Source: Epicoccum nigrum (lineage: Eukaryota; Ascomycota; Dothideomycetes; Pleosporales; Didymellaceae). Taken from it: a stretch of DNA of 64,000 bases. Under the pieces are notes generated by a model. It was given only the letters and a program-made list of their open reading frames with translations, did no database searches and was not told the origin of the DNA. The stretch lies in NCBI GenBank assembly GCA_002116315.1, contig KZ107851.1, positions 744,001-808,000 of the forward strand. The letters run 5' to 3'. Positions within the stretch are counted from its first letter, which is position 1. Every line of letters begins with the position of its first letter. This document shows, in pieces, positions 45,735 to 58,151 of this stretch. Made by a program: the position numbers and the translations under genes.

Positions 45735-45992
45735 TCACTCGAAGAACTCCTCGCGGAAGCGGCTGACCCTCTTTTCCTTCTTTTCTGTCTCTTTGGGAGC
45801 CTCGTAGACATCATCGTCGTCAATGAAGGAATCCATGCGGACTTGGGTCTCTGGACGCGGCACGCTGTAATCTTTGTGTCCGCTGACTCTTTCGAAGGAC
45901 GAGACCTGAGGCGACGTTGGTGACGTAGTGGGTGTTGTTGCAGGCGACATCTTTGTCTTGATCTTAGTCGTGAGAGTGCGTAAGAGAGCCAT
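45735..45992 (-). CDS. Small hypothetical protein, 85 aa
   Basis: Intron-less frame starting MALLRTLTTKIKTKMSPATT at 45992. The N-terminus is basic and amphipathic (could be a mitochondrial presequence), the middle is Ser/Thr/Pro-rich, and the C-terminus is acidic then basic (DSFIDDDDVYEAPKETEKKE). No family is recognised. It is convergent with GRASP, only 98 bases away. The biased but protein-like composition and sensible start support it moderately. Confidence 0.55.
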   Translation of the reverse strand: MALLRTLTTKIKTKMSPATTPTTSPTSPQVSSFERVSGHKDYSVPRPETQVRMDSFIDDDDVYEAPKETEKKEKRVSRFREEFFE

Positions 45993-48779
45993 GTTGATAG
46001 TCGAGTTCAGATGTTGGTGTATAGCGAATGTGTGCGTGTAACGGTCGGATATGTCACGATTGGTGTAGATGAGTGTAGATGAGTAAACGTTTGGATCACA
46101 AGACAGAAGAATAGTGACACATAAGATCCCCATTCATCTATATACATATCTAAGATATCCACACCGACATACCTTCCCGCATTGATCGAACCCAATAAAG
46201 CACCCGCAGTAGTCCAAACCACGTTCCCCATGAGCAAAACTTCCAGACCGCAGGGCGACCCTGAACTAGCCGTCGATCTACAACGTCGCTTGCTACAGGC
46301 TCGCTGTGCTGACACCCTTGCACGCGACAGACACACGTCAAAGGTGCCAGGCGTTGCCCCCAGTCAATTTTTACCCAATGCAGGGAGAAGACTGACTCCT
46401 TTTGGCCGAGACCCAGCCGGAACCTTAGTGTACCCAGGAACACCTGAAAGGAACAGATGCTCGCTTTGGGACAGCGCATGTATCGGTGGCGGGGTAGTGC
46501 CAGCAGCCAGACAGCTACAATGATATAATCATTGTCCAGTATTCACCGCTGATTGCTTTCGAAGCCTTTGTTGACCGTTCTTCGCAAATGTCGCCCTCGG
46601 CATTGGTCCGCAAGGTAGCCGAGCTCTCACCGTATTGACCTCATTGGTTTCTCGCATAGAGTGGCTGAGGTCTCGCGGACAAAACGACCAGCCCAACGGA
46701 AGTCATGCGATGTCTTGCAGCCTTTACTGCATGCACAGCGATCAACCGGCGTGTCACGAATCTGCACATCGCTAAGCTCGATCTCTACAGATCTACTCTA
46801 CCTCTGACTAAGAACACGTCGGCCATCTTGATTCCACCTGCGCGCCAAGCAGCCAGCAATAGAGTAGCGATGCTCCTCTGAATCAACCACAGTCTATTCC
46901 CATCTCCACAGATATCAACAAAACCTCTCGCCCGCCCGACATGTGCTTCATCAGCCGCATACCCCTGAAAACACGTTGGAAGCTTGGGACCCGGGCCCGT
47001 CCTAACGCTCGTGTCCGCGAAGCCATTCACACCCGTCGCGCCGCGGTCTACACAAACGCGGCGCCAACACGCAACTAACAGCAGCCCCAAGCTCGTCGTC
47101 TTCCGCAAGAGACATAACGGCACCCACTTAGGCCCGGGGGACGGACAGAAGAGAAGCCCCTGCAGCGCAAAACTGCAGCACCAAAAAAAAGAGGATTTCC
47201 GACCCTGCATACGCAATCTCGCAAATCGCATGTCCCGCGCCCGCACGAATGGGCGTTCGTGTTCCTGGCCATTCTGGAACCTCGGGTCTGCCCAGAACGC
47301 GCCCTCTTCCCATTTCCACGGAGCACTTGCCGGCAGCGTGTCACGGACGTGCCTGGGTGGAGGTGAGTCCCACTCTAGGTGTAACGGCGGGATGTGTGTG
47401 CGAACGCCGCGACATGTCTGGGCCCTGGATGCGTTCTCCTGACTGCGTTTTGTCTCGGACTTGGCTTGGCGGATGGCAAAACTTCCTGCGAGAACGATTC
47501 GGTAAGGTGGTGACAGCTGCAGACAAACTGCGAATAAACCGTGGGTCGTTTGCAGTGATCACGTCCATTTTGAGATGCAGAAGATGTCATCGAGTATAGA
47601 TATTTGGTCCGGAATAGGCAGACAGCGAGGGGAGTAGTTTGGTAGATGGCGTTGCCGAAGCGCCAGCCGCAGCTACCTAACGTGATTGAGGTTCCACAGG
47701 CAAGGTGGTCCCACACAAAGATTGCTTTGCTGCAGAGAGGATCCTCATATGCCGACTCAGGGAGCTTTGAAAGAGGTTCCACACACGCCTGTCTAGTCAT
47801 TCCATACATCATCATGGACGCACCTTCCGTATCGAAAAAAAGATGCTACCGGTCAATTCACCACCACTTGCAGATGTCGGATCGCGCCAGCTCCGATGCT
47901 TCTAGTGGTTGGAGCCTGAACGTTGCAAGCTAAGATATTCGCTGCAGCTCATATCAATAAACTCGCGTATATGCAAGCTATTTGTTACCAGTCAAGTTAC
48001 GCAGGCTGCCGAGAGGTCTTTGGGACGTCAACAGAAACTAGGTAGCAGAGTTCACGAGCGTGTCCAGTCTGCAATACCATGTTGATCATGCTGGCGCTTT
48101 CAAGTGGGATATTGGTCATACAGTCGATCTTGAACTCTGAACCCCTTTCTTGGTGCTGTGTACGCTATTTGGAAACCGGCACTGTGTGTAGCTCGTTGAG
48201 ATGGGCTGGTATTGGCATGGAGAAGCACATATCGAGCTCCTATTTCCGCTTACAAAGAACAGGTGTGGTGCCAATGGACGCGCTTCTAAAGAATATACTA
48301 CCATGTATTGGTTTGAGATCAGCACTTTGCTTCGCTCCTTGAGACTCTATCGCGTATACTGCATGTACGCTAACAGTAGTTGTATGCCCGCCAACAACAT
48401 TTCATGACGTGTATCCAATGATATACAGAAGGAAAAGAGATCTACGTGTGCAGATTTCAGGGACTGCCATGCGAGGCATGCAGTCGAATTTACTTCATAC
48501 CAATGAGCGTCTATCGATGCATGGCATGTATCCAGACAGTTACACTAGCCACCAAGGCCGCCTTGTGGACGCCAAATCAAAACGCCAACCCCAATGTGAA
48601 TCCGTAGTCTATGCATACTCCAATCAAACCTCCAAAAGAAAAGAAAACGCCATTTTGCTCTGCTGTACTGTCAATGCCTTGTAGCCATAGATCATGGAGC
48701 CGCCCGCGTTGGGTCGTGTCAAATGTTCAAAACGCCGCACGTAAAGTCATACAAGAAACGCGTGTACACGAGGGATCAA
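45993..48779. other. Gene-free interval
   Basis: About 2.8 kb with no gene I can support. A 98-codon frame from the ATG at 46230 and a minus-strand frame at 46785-47246 have no recognisable motif. No tRNA or transposon ends seen. Confidence 0.5.
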
Positions 48780-50393
48780 TCATCTGATGTCCAGCTGGAA
48801 GGGCTTGAACTTGCCGCCAATAGCGTTGCATCGAGGACACCGTGGTGCTCTGCCGCGAGTGTGTTCGCTGACGAGAACATCAACACATTCCTGGCATAAT
48901 CCACAGATGCATTCAGAGCATGCGTAGCTGTCCTTTAGGTTGGAAAGCTTGCGGCAGGCGGCACAATATATCTGGACTGGGTAAGGATAGGTGGGAGATG
49001 AATCGGAGAGACCTTGAGAGGGCATATGGAAATTTTGCCCAGAAATGGCGGACTCGATGGACGACTCCACGGAAGGAAAGGGTTGCAATTCGGACATATC
49101 TGCTGGCGGCGGCGTTAAAGAGTTCACCAGCGGCGATGCTGTGTAGGATTGCAGTTGCGAGGCAGCGAATGGCGGCAATGACTTTCGTTCCATCATGTGT
49201 GGAGACATGAAGGGTGATTGGGGCACCTTGACGATTAGCTCAGCAGGAGTAGCCGTGGGTGTTGCACGTACAGGAGTGAGGTCTCGGCTGTCCTCCTCTG
49301 TAGCGGAAGCAGCAGCATCAATTAGGTCTTCCCATCGCTTACCGAGGATGGCTGCGGCTGTTTGAGGCTCAGCAGAGTACGCTTTCCTGTCGTAGCTCAT
49401 CCTACGGTTATGATCCCTTGACTTCTGCCTCTCATGCTTGCCTTTGCGAGCATTCTGTCCAACTGATGTCTTTCGAGGTCTGGAACGCGGAGCTGGCGGC
49501 AGCGTAGAGGACCGGCCTGGCGGCGAGCGTGCAAGCGAAGAGGGCAACAGCTCACGCTGAATCGACGCGGACGTGTAGTACGGCTCCTCGGCAGTGATGT
49601 GCTGCTCCAGGGCGGTGGGAGCGAAACGGGCTCGGGGCCTGTATATTTTCGAGTCTGGCTCTGATGTTGCATCCTGCTCACGACAGCTGCATCAGCGCAC
49701 CAGATCACACTAGGAGGCTGCAGCAGGCTGCAACACGACTGCTTACCGGATCAGAGTCCCACTCGAACTCGGGGCGGTGATTGTGCAACGAAGCGAGGGC
49801 GGCGGCCGCGGTGGCAGCTGGCAGGAGCGAGGGTCTGCGCAGATAGTCGTCTGCGGTGCGTGGGTCGGCGACGCTGTAATCGTCGTTGTAGAAGGCGTTC
49901 AGGTCGCCTGCACCGAAGCCTTGCCAAAGTGTCAGTCTCCGCTGCTGGTGGGGAGACGAGGGCACCAACCTTGTGGGCCTGCTGTTGAGCTTGTGGGTTG
50001 GGGAGGCGGCGGGGGCGGACGCTCTTGGGGTGGGGTGCTGATCATCAAGGTGAAGCTCTCCTCGGTGGCAGGCAGCTTCGAGATGTAATGCTCTGGGTGG
50101 GCGCGGCGGATGTGCTCCTGCATGGAGCGGTACCGCTTCTCCTGTGCAGCATGGCGTGTTATTCAAAGGTCTGGGTCTGGGGTCTGGGGTCTGGGGTGCG
50201 GTGGCGGAGCTCGCCATGACGTGGGTGCGGCTGCTCCCAGCTCACACACAGCTCACATGGCGACTCGAGGAAGACTCACCCCAGTGCAGCGCTTGCGACA
50301 GGCCGAGTTGTCATGGTTGCGCAGCGGACAGACGACAACGTTGTTCTCGTCCGAAACCGAGAAGGATCCAGTGAGCGACGCTCGCGGCGGCAT
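48780..50393 (-). CDS. Conserved fungal protein with N-terminal Cys/His motif and C-terminal RING-like Cys cluster
   Basis: Four exons from the start at 50393: 50280-50393, 49970-50141, 49747-49919 and 48780-49673 (450 aa); introns 138, 50 and 73 nt. Splicing joins VVCPLRNHDNSACRKRCTG to EKRYRSMQEHIRRAHPEHYI, a Cys/His zinc-finger-like unit (C22, C32, C36, H48, H53), followed by SKLPATEESFTLMI and a poly-Pro stretch. The middle is disordered, Ser/Pro/Arg-rich. The C-terminus (about residues 389-450) has a Cys cluster, YCAACRKL, CSECICGLCQEC and CPRCNAIGGKF, resembling a RING/treble-clef zinc module. I recall such proteins as conserved but unnamed in Pezizomycotina. A DNA-binding or ubiquitin-ligase role is possible; neither is shown. 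Confidence 0.83.
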
Positions 50394-51943
50394 GGCCAGC
50401 ATCTATCCGCCGTGTCTCTGCGAGTGTGCGGGTCAAGCCCAGGGTGCAGGTGCAGGTGCAGGTCGAGGCAGCGGGCGGGGTCTGGGGCGTCAATGGCACT
50501 TGCAGAGCTCTGCAGCGCCTGGGTGAAGCTGTGTCTGAGCTCGAGAACGGGTCGCGGAAGGTGAGCAGCTGCAGTTGTTCGGCACACCAAGCTCCACAGG
50601 CAAAAGCTGGTCGAGGGTGAAAGAAGTGGGTGGTCCGGCGGGGTACGCTTCCTGATCCGGTGCCTGACGTCTGCTGAGAGCTGTACCTAGGACTAGTGAA
50701 ACTGCCGAACTTCAGACATGCGAGTGCAAGTGCTGTGTAGAAGAGAACAATAGTACTCGAGAGAGAAGGCTGTGATTGAGCTGCTACTATCAAGGAAAGC
50801 TCTGCTCCATGCTGCCCACTCAGCTCCAAGCTCCAGCTGCGATAGCTTCGAGCTCTGGCCAATGCCGAGTCTTGCATTGATGATTTCAGCGCTGCCCAAT
50901 GAACCGCGGCCTCCATGAATCAATGCTGCGAAATTTGCTCTCTAGAACGCAACAAGCCTGCTCCTAGTCGCGCACCTTCACGCGTAACCTGGCGGTAAGC
51001 ATTTGCTGGGCTAGTGCAACGCACTGCGCCGACTTCTGCGCCAGCAGCAGCTCCTCTCGGTCAGCAGTACGGCGAGACAGCCGAGACAGGCGACACCTTA
51101 GCTGGCAGCACAACTGCAAGTCGTTGCCGTATGAAGCCCCTATAGCACTGTGGTGTCGTTGACAGCGACTGACGGTCAAAATCATGACATGACTACCTTC
51201 TGCGCTGAGCTGCTCGGCTCGTTGAGCATGAGCATGAGCATGAGCCCATTCGTCACGGGATTGGACTGCATACAGCCAGGCGGCCTATTCGTGATTGGTA
51301 GAGACAGCAAATGTAGCCGGAAATCCCAACCGCAACCATCAAAACGTGACAGATGGCAGTCGGCGATAGCTGTGATGAGGTGACAGACGTTGCTTGATGA
51401 ACTGGGCGATGAGTACCGATGAATTGTGCGTGTAAGAGTGTTGGGAGAGCAGCGCCACGACACGTTCGAGGAACTGTCTGCCGGGTCCCCCCTCGCCTCG
51501 AAATGCCATATTGTCACTCAAGGCTAGCGCCAATGCGCTCTATTTAGAAGTCCGAAGAGCTGTAACGCTCCCACAACAGCGAGTGTCAATTGTTCCAAGT
51601 CGACACTTGCGACCTCGCAAAGCCGCGTAGGGACTACAATGCAACACGGCGTCTTTTTGGAGAACTTGGATCGCCTGCAAGCCTGTAAAAATGCTCGTGA
51701 AGGGCCCACACGCTCGGCTGCTCTCCCGCCTTAGGATGGCCCAGGGTCTTGCGGTGGGAAGGTGCAGACGAGACAGGTTGGCTCTGCCCGTTTGCTCCTT
51801 CCGTGGCGTTCGCGAATAACCAACTGGTGACGACTGTCCAGATGCCTCCCCTGCCAGGAGGGGAGCCTGGCATTCTCTCGTATTCCTCGTGTCCCCATGC
51901 GCTCCTTCAGTCCTATCTTCATCAACTCAATCCGTGAGTTGCG
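50394..51943. promoter_or_regulatory. Long divergent intergenic region (1.55 kb)
   Basis: Contains the promoters of the zinc-module gene and of the metallo-beta-lactamase-fold gene. A short GAGCAT repeat (about 51225-51246) and a GTGCAG/GGTGCA repeat (about 50443-50462) are present. No gene supported. Confidence 0.5.
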
Positions 51944-53020
51944 ATGTCCCTGACAGTGCAATCATTGAACGGTGACACCGCGTTTCTACTCACGTTCAGC
52001 CCGCTTGAGGCCCCACAGTCATCCCCAGGACTCTTCCCAGGATCCTTCACGGTTCTGATTGACCCCTGGCTGGTCGGTCCATCCATCATCTTCAACTCCG
52101 TCTTCTCCATCTCGCATCAGAAGACGCAACCATGCATCGATCATCTCAAAGAACTAGGTCGCGAGCCGGATCTGATCCTCATCTCCCAGGATAAACCAGA
52201 CCACTGCCACGAAGAAACGCTACGTCAGCTTCCATCAGATTGCGAATCCACGATTCTCGCAACCCCACCTGCCGCCAAAAAGATCTGCTCGTGGAGACAC
52301 TTCCGTCCTGAGCGTGTACACGCTCTACCCAGATACGTGCAAGGCGACGATCGTACCATCTACCGCATTGTACTGCCGCCGCCAACTCCAAGAGGCTCAT
52401 GCGGGGAGGTTAGTATAGCATGGATGCCAGAGAAGAGGGATGTTTCGAAACTACATCATGCCATTGGCATCACATACCGACCACCCTGCACCGTACTATC
52501 AGCCGCAAAGTCGGGCTGTTATCTCGACCTTCCTATGAGCCCTCCTGCGTCGCCAGGATCGCCCATGACTATAGCGTCATCACCTCGAACAATCGTACCA
52601 TCGCCCAACAATGACCGCGAGAAAACACTTTCTGTTATATATTCGCCTCATGGGGTTTCGTATGACATTGTGCGCTCTTACGCCTCTTCGTACCTCGTTT
52701 CAGAGTCGGCACTTCCTCTGACTGCACTCCTACATTCCTTTGATTGCGTCGACAACCCCTGGTATCTAGGTGGGAACATCTCTGCTGGGTCTCCTGGAGG
52801 TGTTCGCATCGCTCGCGATCTGTACGCCAAAGCATGGATCTCAGCACATGATGCCGACAAAGATAACTCTGGGTGGTCTGTAAAGCAGACTCGTGTTACA
52901 AAAGCCACCACCGATCATATCACACGGATGTTAGGGGACAGCCATGCCGAGAAACAACGAACTATTCGCACGCATGTCGTTAGCCTCACTGCAGGCGAGG
53001 AGCTGCGCCTCGAACGCTGA
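51944..53020 (+). CDS. Metallo-beta-lactamase-fold protein with degenerate metal motif
   Basis: Single exon, 358 aa. The strand pattern fits an MBL fold: FTVLIDPWLVGPS (with the conserved Asp), then DLILISQDKPDHCHEETLRQ at the position of the metal-binding HxHxDH motif. Here the first two His are Gln and Lys (SQDKPDH), while the Asp-His pair remains, followed by a CH. ILATPPAAKKI and VLSAAKSGCYLDLP are further blocks, and a late His (THVVSLTAGEEL) is present. The sequence between about residues 200 and 230 is a Ser/Pro linker. It may be an inactive or differently liganded member; similar fungal proteins keep the SQDKPDH form as far as I recall. Function unknown. Confidence 0.78.
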   Translation: MSLTVQSLNGDTAFLLTFSPLEAPQSSPGLFPGSFTVLIDPWLVGPSIIFNSVFSISHQKTQPCIDHLKELGREPDLILISQDKPDHCHEETLRQLPSDCESTILATPPAAKKICSWRHFRPERVHALPRYVQGDDRTIYRIVLPPPTPRGSCGEVSIAWMPEKRDVSKLHHAIGITYRPPCTVLSAAKSGCYLDLPMSPPASPGSPMTIASSPRTIVPSPNNDREKTLSVIYSPHGVSYDIVRSYASSYLVSESALPLTALLHSFDCVDNPWYLGGNISAGSPGGVRIARDLYAKAWISAHDADKDNSGWSVKQTRVTKATTDHITRMLGDSHAEKQRTIRTHVVSLTAGEELRLER

Positions 53021-54787
53021 ACGGGAAAGCACTTGTTATATATCTACAAGTCAGTTGTCCACAGATCGCAAATGCTCACACTGGTCATTGTCACAATTGA
53101 TGACTTGGACGTCACGAAGTCGATGTATACTGCAAAAGCAGAGCATCTTACCGTCACCCTGTGGCGATGCTGTACGAGCGACTGCTGTTCACTACCATCC
53201 CCTTCACATACGCTTGTTTTGTGCGCAATAGTCGCAAGGCCGTGAGGTTTCCGCTGCGTATGCTTCATTGCGCCAGCGCCATCGATGCGTGAATCTGGAG
53301 TCTCTGGGGATGAGCTCTCTAAGATGAGATTGGCCTTCTTTGCTGTTTGCAACAATGCTTCAATGGGCCTATGTCGATTGGCTTGTAGCTGGCTTGATGT
53401 CCCTGTACGAACATTGTATTTGACGAGCGAATTATAAACAGACCACTGGATGTTTGTTGCAGTGCCACAATTCTACGGTCGTAAACGGCCAGCGAAACGG
53501 CTGTACGAAATTGATGTGCATTGGGCAACTGAGTAGGAGATTCCCTGCAGGGACTGTGAGGTCGAACTTTCTTTCAACCGCTCAGCAAGCATAGAAACAG
53601 CTTCACATGTTTGAGCAATTGTCTCTTCCAATATCTGTTAATGAATGTATGTATGCTGATGGACACGGTGAGAGCGTGCCCAGACGGCTATAATCACACC
53701 TCTGACTGAAGATCAAACGCGTGCATGATGATTTGCAGGCTCACGGACATCGGCAATACGAGACGCAGCGGACAAAAGACGTGTTGCCCGGGCGAGGCGC
53801 TGCGAGATTGGATGGAGCAAATCGATAGCAAGGGCATGCTAGGGCGGGATGCATCCGGCGCTCCGAACGTGGCTGGCAGGGGAAAAGCCTGCTTTGCAAA
53901 CTTGTTCTTGCACACAGCGAGCGAGTGTTGCACGCCTCAAGGTGTCGCTGAGCTCGCCTGGCAGCTGTCGCGGCAGACGTGTCAGAAGCCGCATTGAAGC
54001 CACAGGCATGGGCGTGGCAGCGAGGGCGGAATGATGGAATGCGGGCGGTGTGGCTGTGAGGGTGCAGTAGCGCAAATGAGAGTCTAATTTAGTAATCTCC
54101 ACGCTGGGCAGCGCTGTAGGCTGTAGCACGGCAGCGAGACACAGCAGTGGCAGTGGCAGTGGGCAGTGAGCAGTGAGCAGCGTGCAAGAGTGCCAAACAA
54201 GAGAAATAACAACAGCGTTTGCACGGCCGCGCCCCTGCGCTTTGATTTGAATTCGAGTTCGAGTCGGATCAGTGCGACACGCTGGGCAAGCCTGACCCTG
54301 AGCTTGATCTGAGGGCGTGGAGTCTGCTGTGACGAAAGCGCGCACATCCTGGCCGCATCTTCGGCACCGCACCAAGACTTTCAGGACGGACGCTGACGAC
54401 CGCCCTGAATCGCTCCACAGCGAGGCTGTCCCCTTCCCGCCGGCCGCTGGACTCTCTGCCCTACTGTGCACTCCGTAGTATCCTCACCTCACCACACATC
54501 GACGCCGCCGACGCCGCCGCCGACGCCGACGACGTTCCTTTCCGCGCGCGCGTCCCTGTCCCTCCTGCTCCAGCCTCCTCCGCGCCCCTACGCCCCTACG
54601 CCCCTACGCTCTCGACCCGGCAGCCGCGGACCAGGCCTGCAGCGCCCCGAGACAGCACAGCACAGCACGCACAGCACGCACAGCAACCACGACGACGCCC
54701 AGCCGCTGCTGCAGCCATCACACGCTGGCCTCCCACGCCCCGACGCCGTCTCCTCCGCCCTACGCCGGCGTGAAGGCAGCCTCGCTG
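53021..54787. other. Gene-free interval upstream of the PIP5K gene
   Basis: About 1.8 kb. The last 300 bases are pyrimidine- and CGACGC-rich and probably form the PIP5K leader. A CAGTGG/GCAGTGA-type short repeat lies at about 54147-54180. No gene supported. Confidence 0.5.
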
Positions 54788-57619
54788 ATGAGCGTCACGA
54801 CCGTCCATGAGTCCCAGATGATGCCTTCGTATGCGGCCGAGCGCGAACCCTCGCCCAGCGACACCCCCAACTTCTCGCACCCGCACCCGCATCCGCACAC
54901 GGCCAAGGGCCTGCCGCATCGCACTCCGTCCGAGAAGTCCCTCCCGCTGCGCGAGCGCGCCCCCAATGGCCAGCCCGGCAAGATGAACGGAAGCATCGCG
55001 ACCGCGCCATCGCTGCCCCATGCCAACGGCCACGGCCACGGCCGCCCTACCAAGCCCACGAGCATCGACCGCCGCATATCCCACGACGACGCCCGTCGCA
55101 GCAGGGCCGACACGGAGAACTACCGCGACAGCCACAGCCTGCGCCAGTCCACCGACAGCCGCGGCAACTCGGGCGAGCTGCCCGTCCGTGACGACGGCTA
55201 CTTTGCCTCTGTGCACGGCAGCGAGTCCAAGGACTTCCTGGGCACCACCCACGTCAAGCTGGGCCACCTCAACTCGTTCGACGGCGCCCGGGAGGCCCAG
55301 CGCGACTTCGTGCCCCACGTCTCGTCGCTGTCCGCTGCTGACACAAGCGCCAGCCTGCGCGTGCCTGCCGCCCCTACACAACGCGTATCTGCCCCTCCGG
55401 CGTTCAACAACGACGGCGGAGCCTCCACAGCGATGCCCGCGTCGTCCCAGCACCCCCACCGCCTGCAGCAGCGCCATACCCTCGAAGTGCCCAAGCTGTC
55501 CACCTCCCGCCCTCGTGATTCAACGGGCAACGCCGACGATGTCGTCACCGCTAGCGGGCGATTCTCGCCCACGTCAGCCTCCCGTCGCAGGGGGTCCATG
55601 TCTCTCGTCCGCCGGACCACACGGTCCATCAACTCCGATGTTCACCTCGACGAGGTGCCGCAGGATGAGGAAGCCGCCCGCTGGGCTGAGCACATTCGCC
55701 AGAAGCGGGCGAGCAAACGGAAGCGGAGAGAAGACGAGGACGAGGACCGAGTTGTCGTCGGCACCAAGGTCGACCAGAACCACGTCAATTGGGTCACCGC
55801 TTACAACATGCTTACTGGTATCCGATTCACTGTGTCTAGGACCAACGCTAAGATGGACCGCGAGCTCACCGACGCTGATTTCGATGCTAAGCATAAGTTC
55901 TCCTTCGACATCACCGGCAACGAGCTCACTCCGTCAGCCAAATATGACTTCAAGTTCAAGGACTACGCACCCTGGGTCTTCCGTCATCTTCGAGGCATAT
56001 TCAAGCTCGATCCTGCTGACTACCTCGTATCTCTAACGAGCAAGTACATTTTGTCTGAGCTAGGCTCTCCTGGCAAGAGTGGCAGTTTCTTTTATTTCTC
56101 CCGGGACTACAAATACATCATCAAAACCATCCACCACGCTGAGCACAAGTTCCTCCGAAAAATCCTCAAGGACTACTACAACCACGTACAAGAAAACCCG
56201 AACACCCTTCTCTCTCAGTTTTATGGCCTTCATCGCGTAAAGATACCCTACGGGCGCAAGATCCATTTTGTTGTCATGAACAACCTATTCCCTCCCCACC
56301 GAGATATCCACCGCACATTCGATCTCAAAGGGTCGACTATCGGACGCGACTTCCGAGAAGAAGACCTTGAGTCAAACCCTCGCGCAACATTGAAAGACCT
56401 CAACTGGCTCCGACGCGACTTGCATTTGGAGCTGGGCCCAACGAAGAAGCAAGCTTTCATTGAGCAGATGCAAAAAGACGTAAAGCTGATGCAGAAGCTT
56501 CACATCATGGATTACTCGATGCTTATTGGTATCCACGACCTTGAGAAGGGTAACGAAGAGAATCTTCGTGAAAAGACACTGAAGGTCTTCCAGCCTGGGG
56601 GCGAGGCTGCCGAGGAGCCTCAACCCAATCAGCTGATGCGAACGCCTTCCAAATTAGAAACCGCACGCAAGGCAAGAGAGCTTCGACAGTCAGTCAAGAC
56701 TCAAAAGCCTGTCCCCATGGAGCAAACATCAGCTAGAATGCCAGATGAGTTGGAGGATTCTAAGAGAAACTTCTTCTTCTATTCAGATGATGGTGGCTTC
56801 CAAGCTACTCACGAAGATGATCGACCAGGAGAGGAGATCTACTACCTCGGTATTATTGACTGTCTAACCCATGTGAGTTAATCGTTTAACCGTGGACTCA
56901 ACTTTTGCTGATACACGCAGTACTCTCTCATCAAGCGGATGGAACATTTTTTCAAAGGCTTGGCGAACACGGAGTCTCAGATATCCGCCATTCCTCCCGA
57001 GCGCTACGGAGACCGGTTTCTGAAGTTCATCACCGGCGTAACTAAGACCAAAGAAGCAGCCGAGCGAGAGAAGGCAGAAGCGGCCCTCCAGCCTAACGAG
57101 GAGGCGATGGGCGCCTTCTCACGCAGCTCCACAGACCGTGTTATGGAAAAGGCTGAACACCAAGCTGAGAAAAGTCAACGCCACGGCCACCCCGAACGAG
57201 ACGTTCCCAATTTGCATATGCGCGCGGTTCGCAGCCCTTCCGCCGAGCGGGGTGAAATAGGCACTACCCTCCCTGTCGTTGAGGAAGCAGGTGAAGCCGC
57301 CAGCCTAGGTGGTCGTAGCAACCGCTCGCACGATGCGCCAACACGTGCTCCTCCCCCACCACCGACAGAAGAAACGTTTGTTACGCCTCTTCAAAGACCA
57401 ATAGCAAGGGATGTAGATCACGGCAGACCGCCACCAACGCCTCCTAAAGACTCTGCGACCGGGAGTGAGGATCGACCTCCGACACCGCCAAAGGATGAGC
57501 AATACCCGCACCACAGGCATTCCGGCCCACCTACGCCGCCGAAAGAGATCAAGGGGCGAAGTAGCGTCGACAAAGACCTACCACGAACGCCGCTGGAGAC
57601 GACAATTCGGGTGAACTAA
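54788..57619 (+). CDS. MSS4: Phosphatidylinositol-4-phosphate 5-kinase
   Basis: Two exons, 54788-56872 and 56921-57619, with a 48-nt intron inside the catalytic domain (927 aa). It makes PI(4,5)P2 from PI4P at the plasma membrane, controlling actin and cell-wall signalling. The N-terminal 330 residues are disordered, His/Pro/Ser-rich. The kinase core (about 340-750) has GSPGKSGSFFYFSRDYKYII with the ATP-binding Lys segment, VMNNLFPPHRDIHRTFDLKG, KLHIMDYSMLIGIHD, and the metal/activation segment EIYYLGIIDCLTHYSLIKRM restored by splicing. The C-terminal tail has repeated PPTPPKD-like motifs (possible SH3 ligands). The ATG at 54788 is used because no upstream ATG lies in this frame; the frame is open further 5', so a short upstream exon is possible. 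Confidence 0.93.
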
Positions 57620-58151
57620 ACTCAGTCGTACCCACTGAGCACACGCACAATGTTTAGGACCACAAGATCTCACGGAAACTTTGCATATCAAGCTGGATGG
57701 ACGTCCCTTTTTCATTTCCTCATTCTTGCAAGCGAATGCATGATACCAATACCATACGCACCTCGACTCCTCGTTCGAGCCTTGAAGGGGCTCTGATTTG
57801 CGACATAGCCTTTCCTTTGTTACTGCTGTTTCTGCGTGTATCTTCCCTCATCTCATTCACGGATTGGAATGGCGACACGGCTGTTTCTCTTCGATCAATT
57901 CAGTCCATCTTTCCTTCCTGTTTGCTTGCGCCTTCGTGCTTGTTGAGCGGCATTGCTTGCCTCTGGCGTTTTAGATTTCTTATCACTTTTCGGCTGACCA
58001 GTGGATGGAGCCGCTTCTTGTAGTATAATTATCTGCTAGCTTATTGTGAAGCTTAAAGATTGTAGTGTGGAAGGAAGTTTGTGTACCTGGCTTGGTAGAT
58101 AGAAACCAATCAAGTATATGCAAACCTTTGTTTTCATCTGTTCTAACAATT
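57620..58151. other. Intergenic between convergent PIP5K and fructosyl-amine oxidase genes
   Basis: 532 bases of T-rich 3' flank; nothing else seen. Confidence 0.55.

Noticed and set aside
54596..55477. 293-codon minus-strand frame
   Set aside because: It lies antisense to the disordered N-terminus of the PIP5K and has a Gly/Arg/Val shadow composition.
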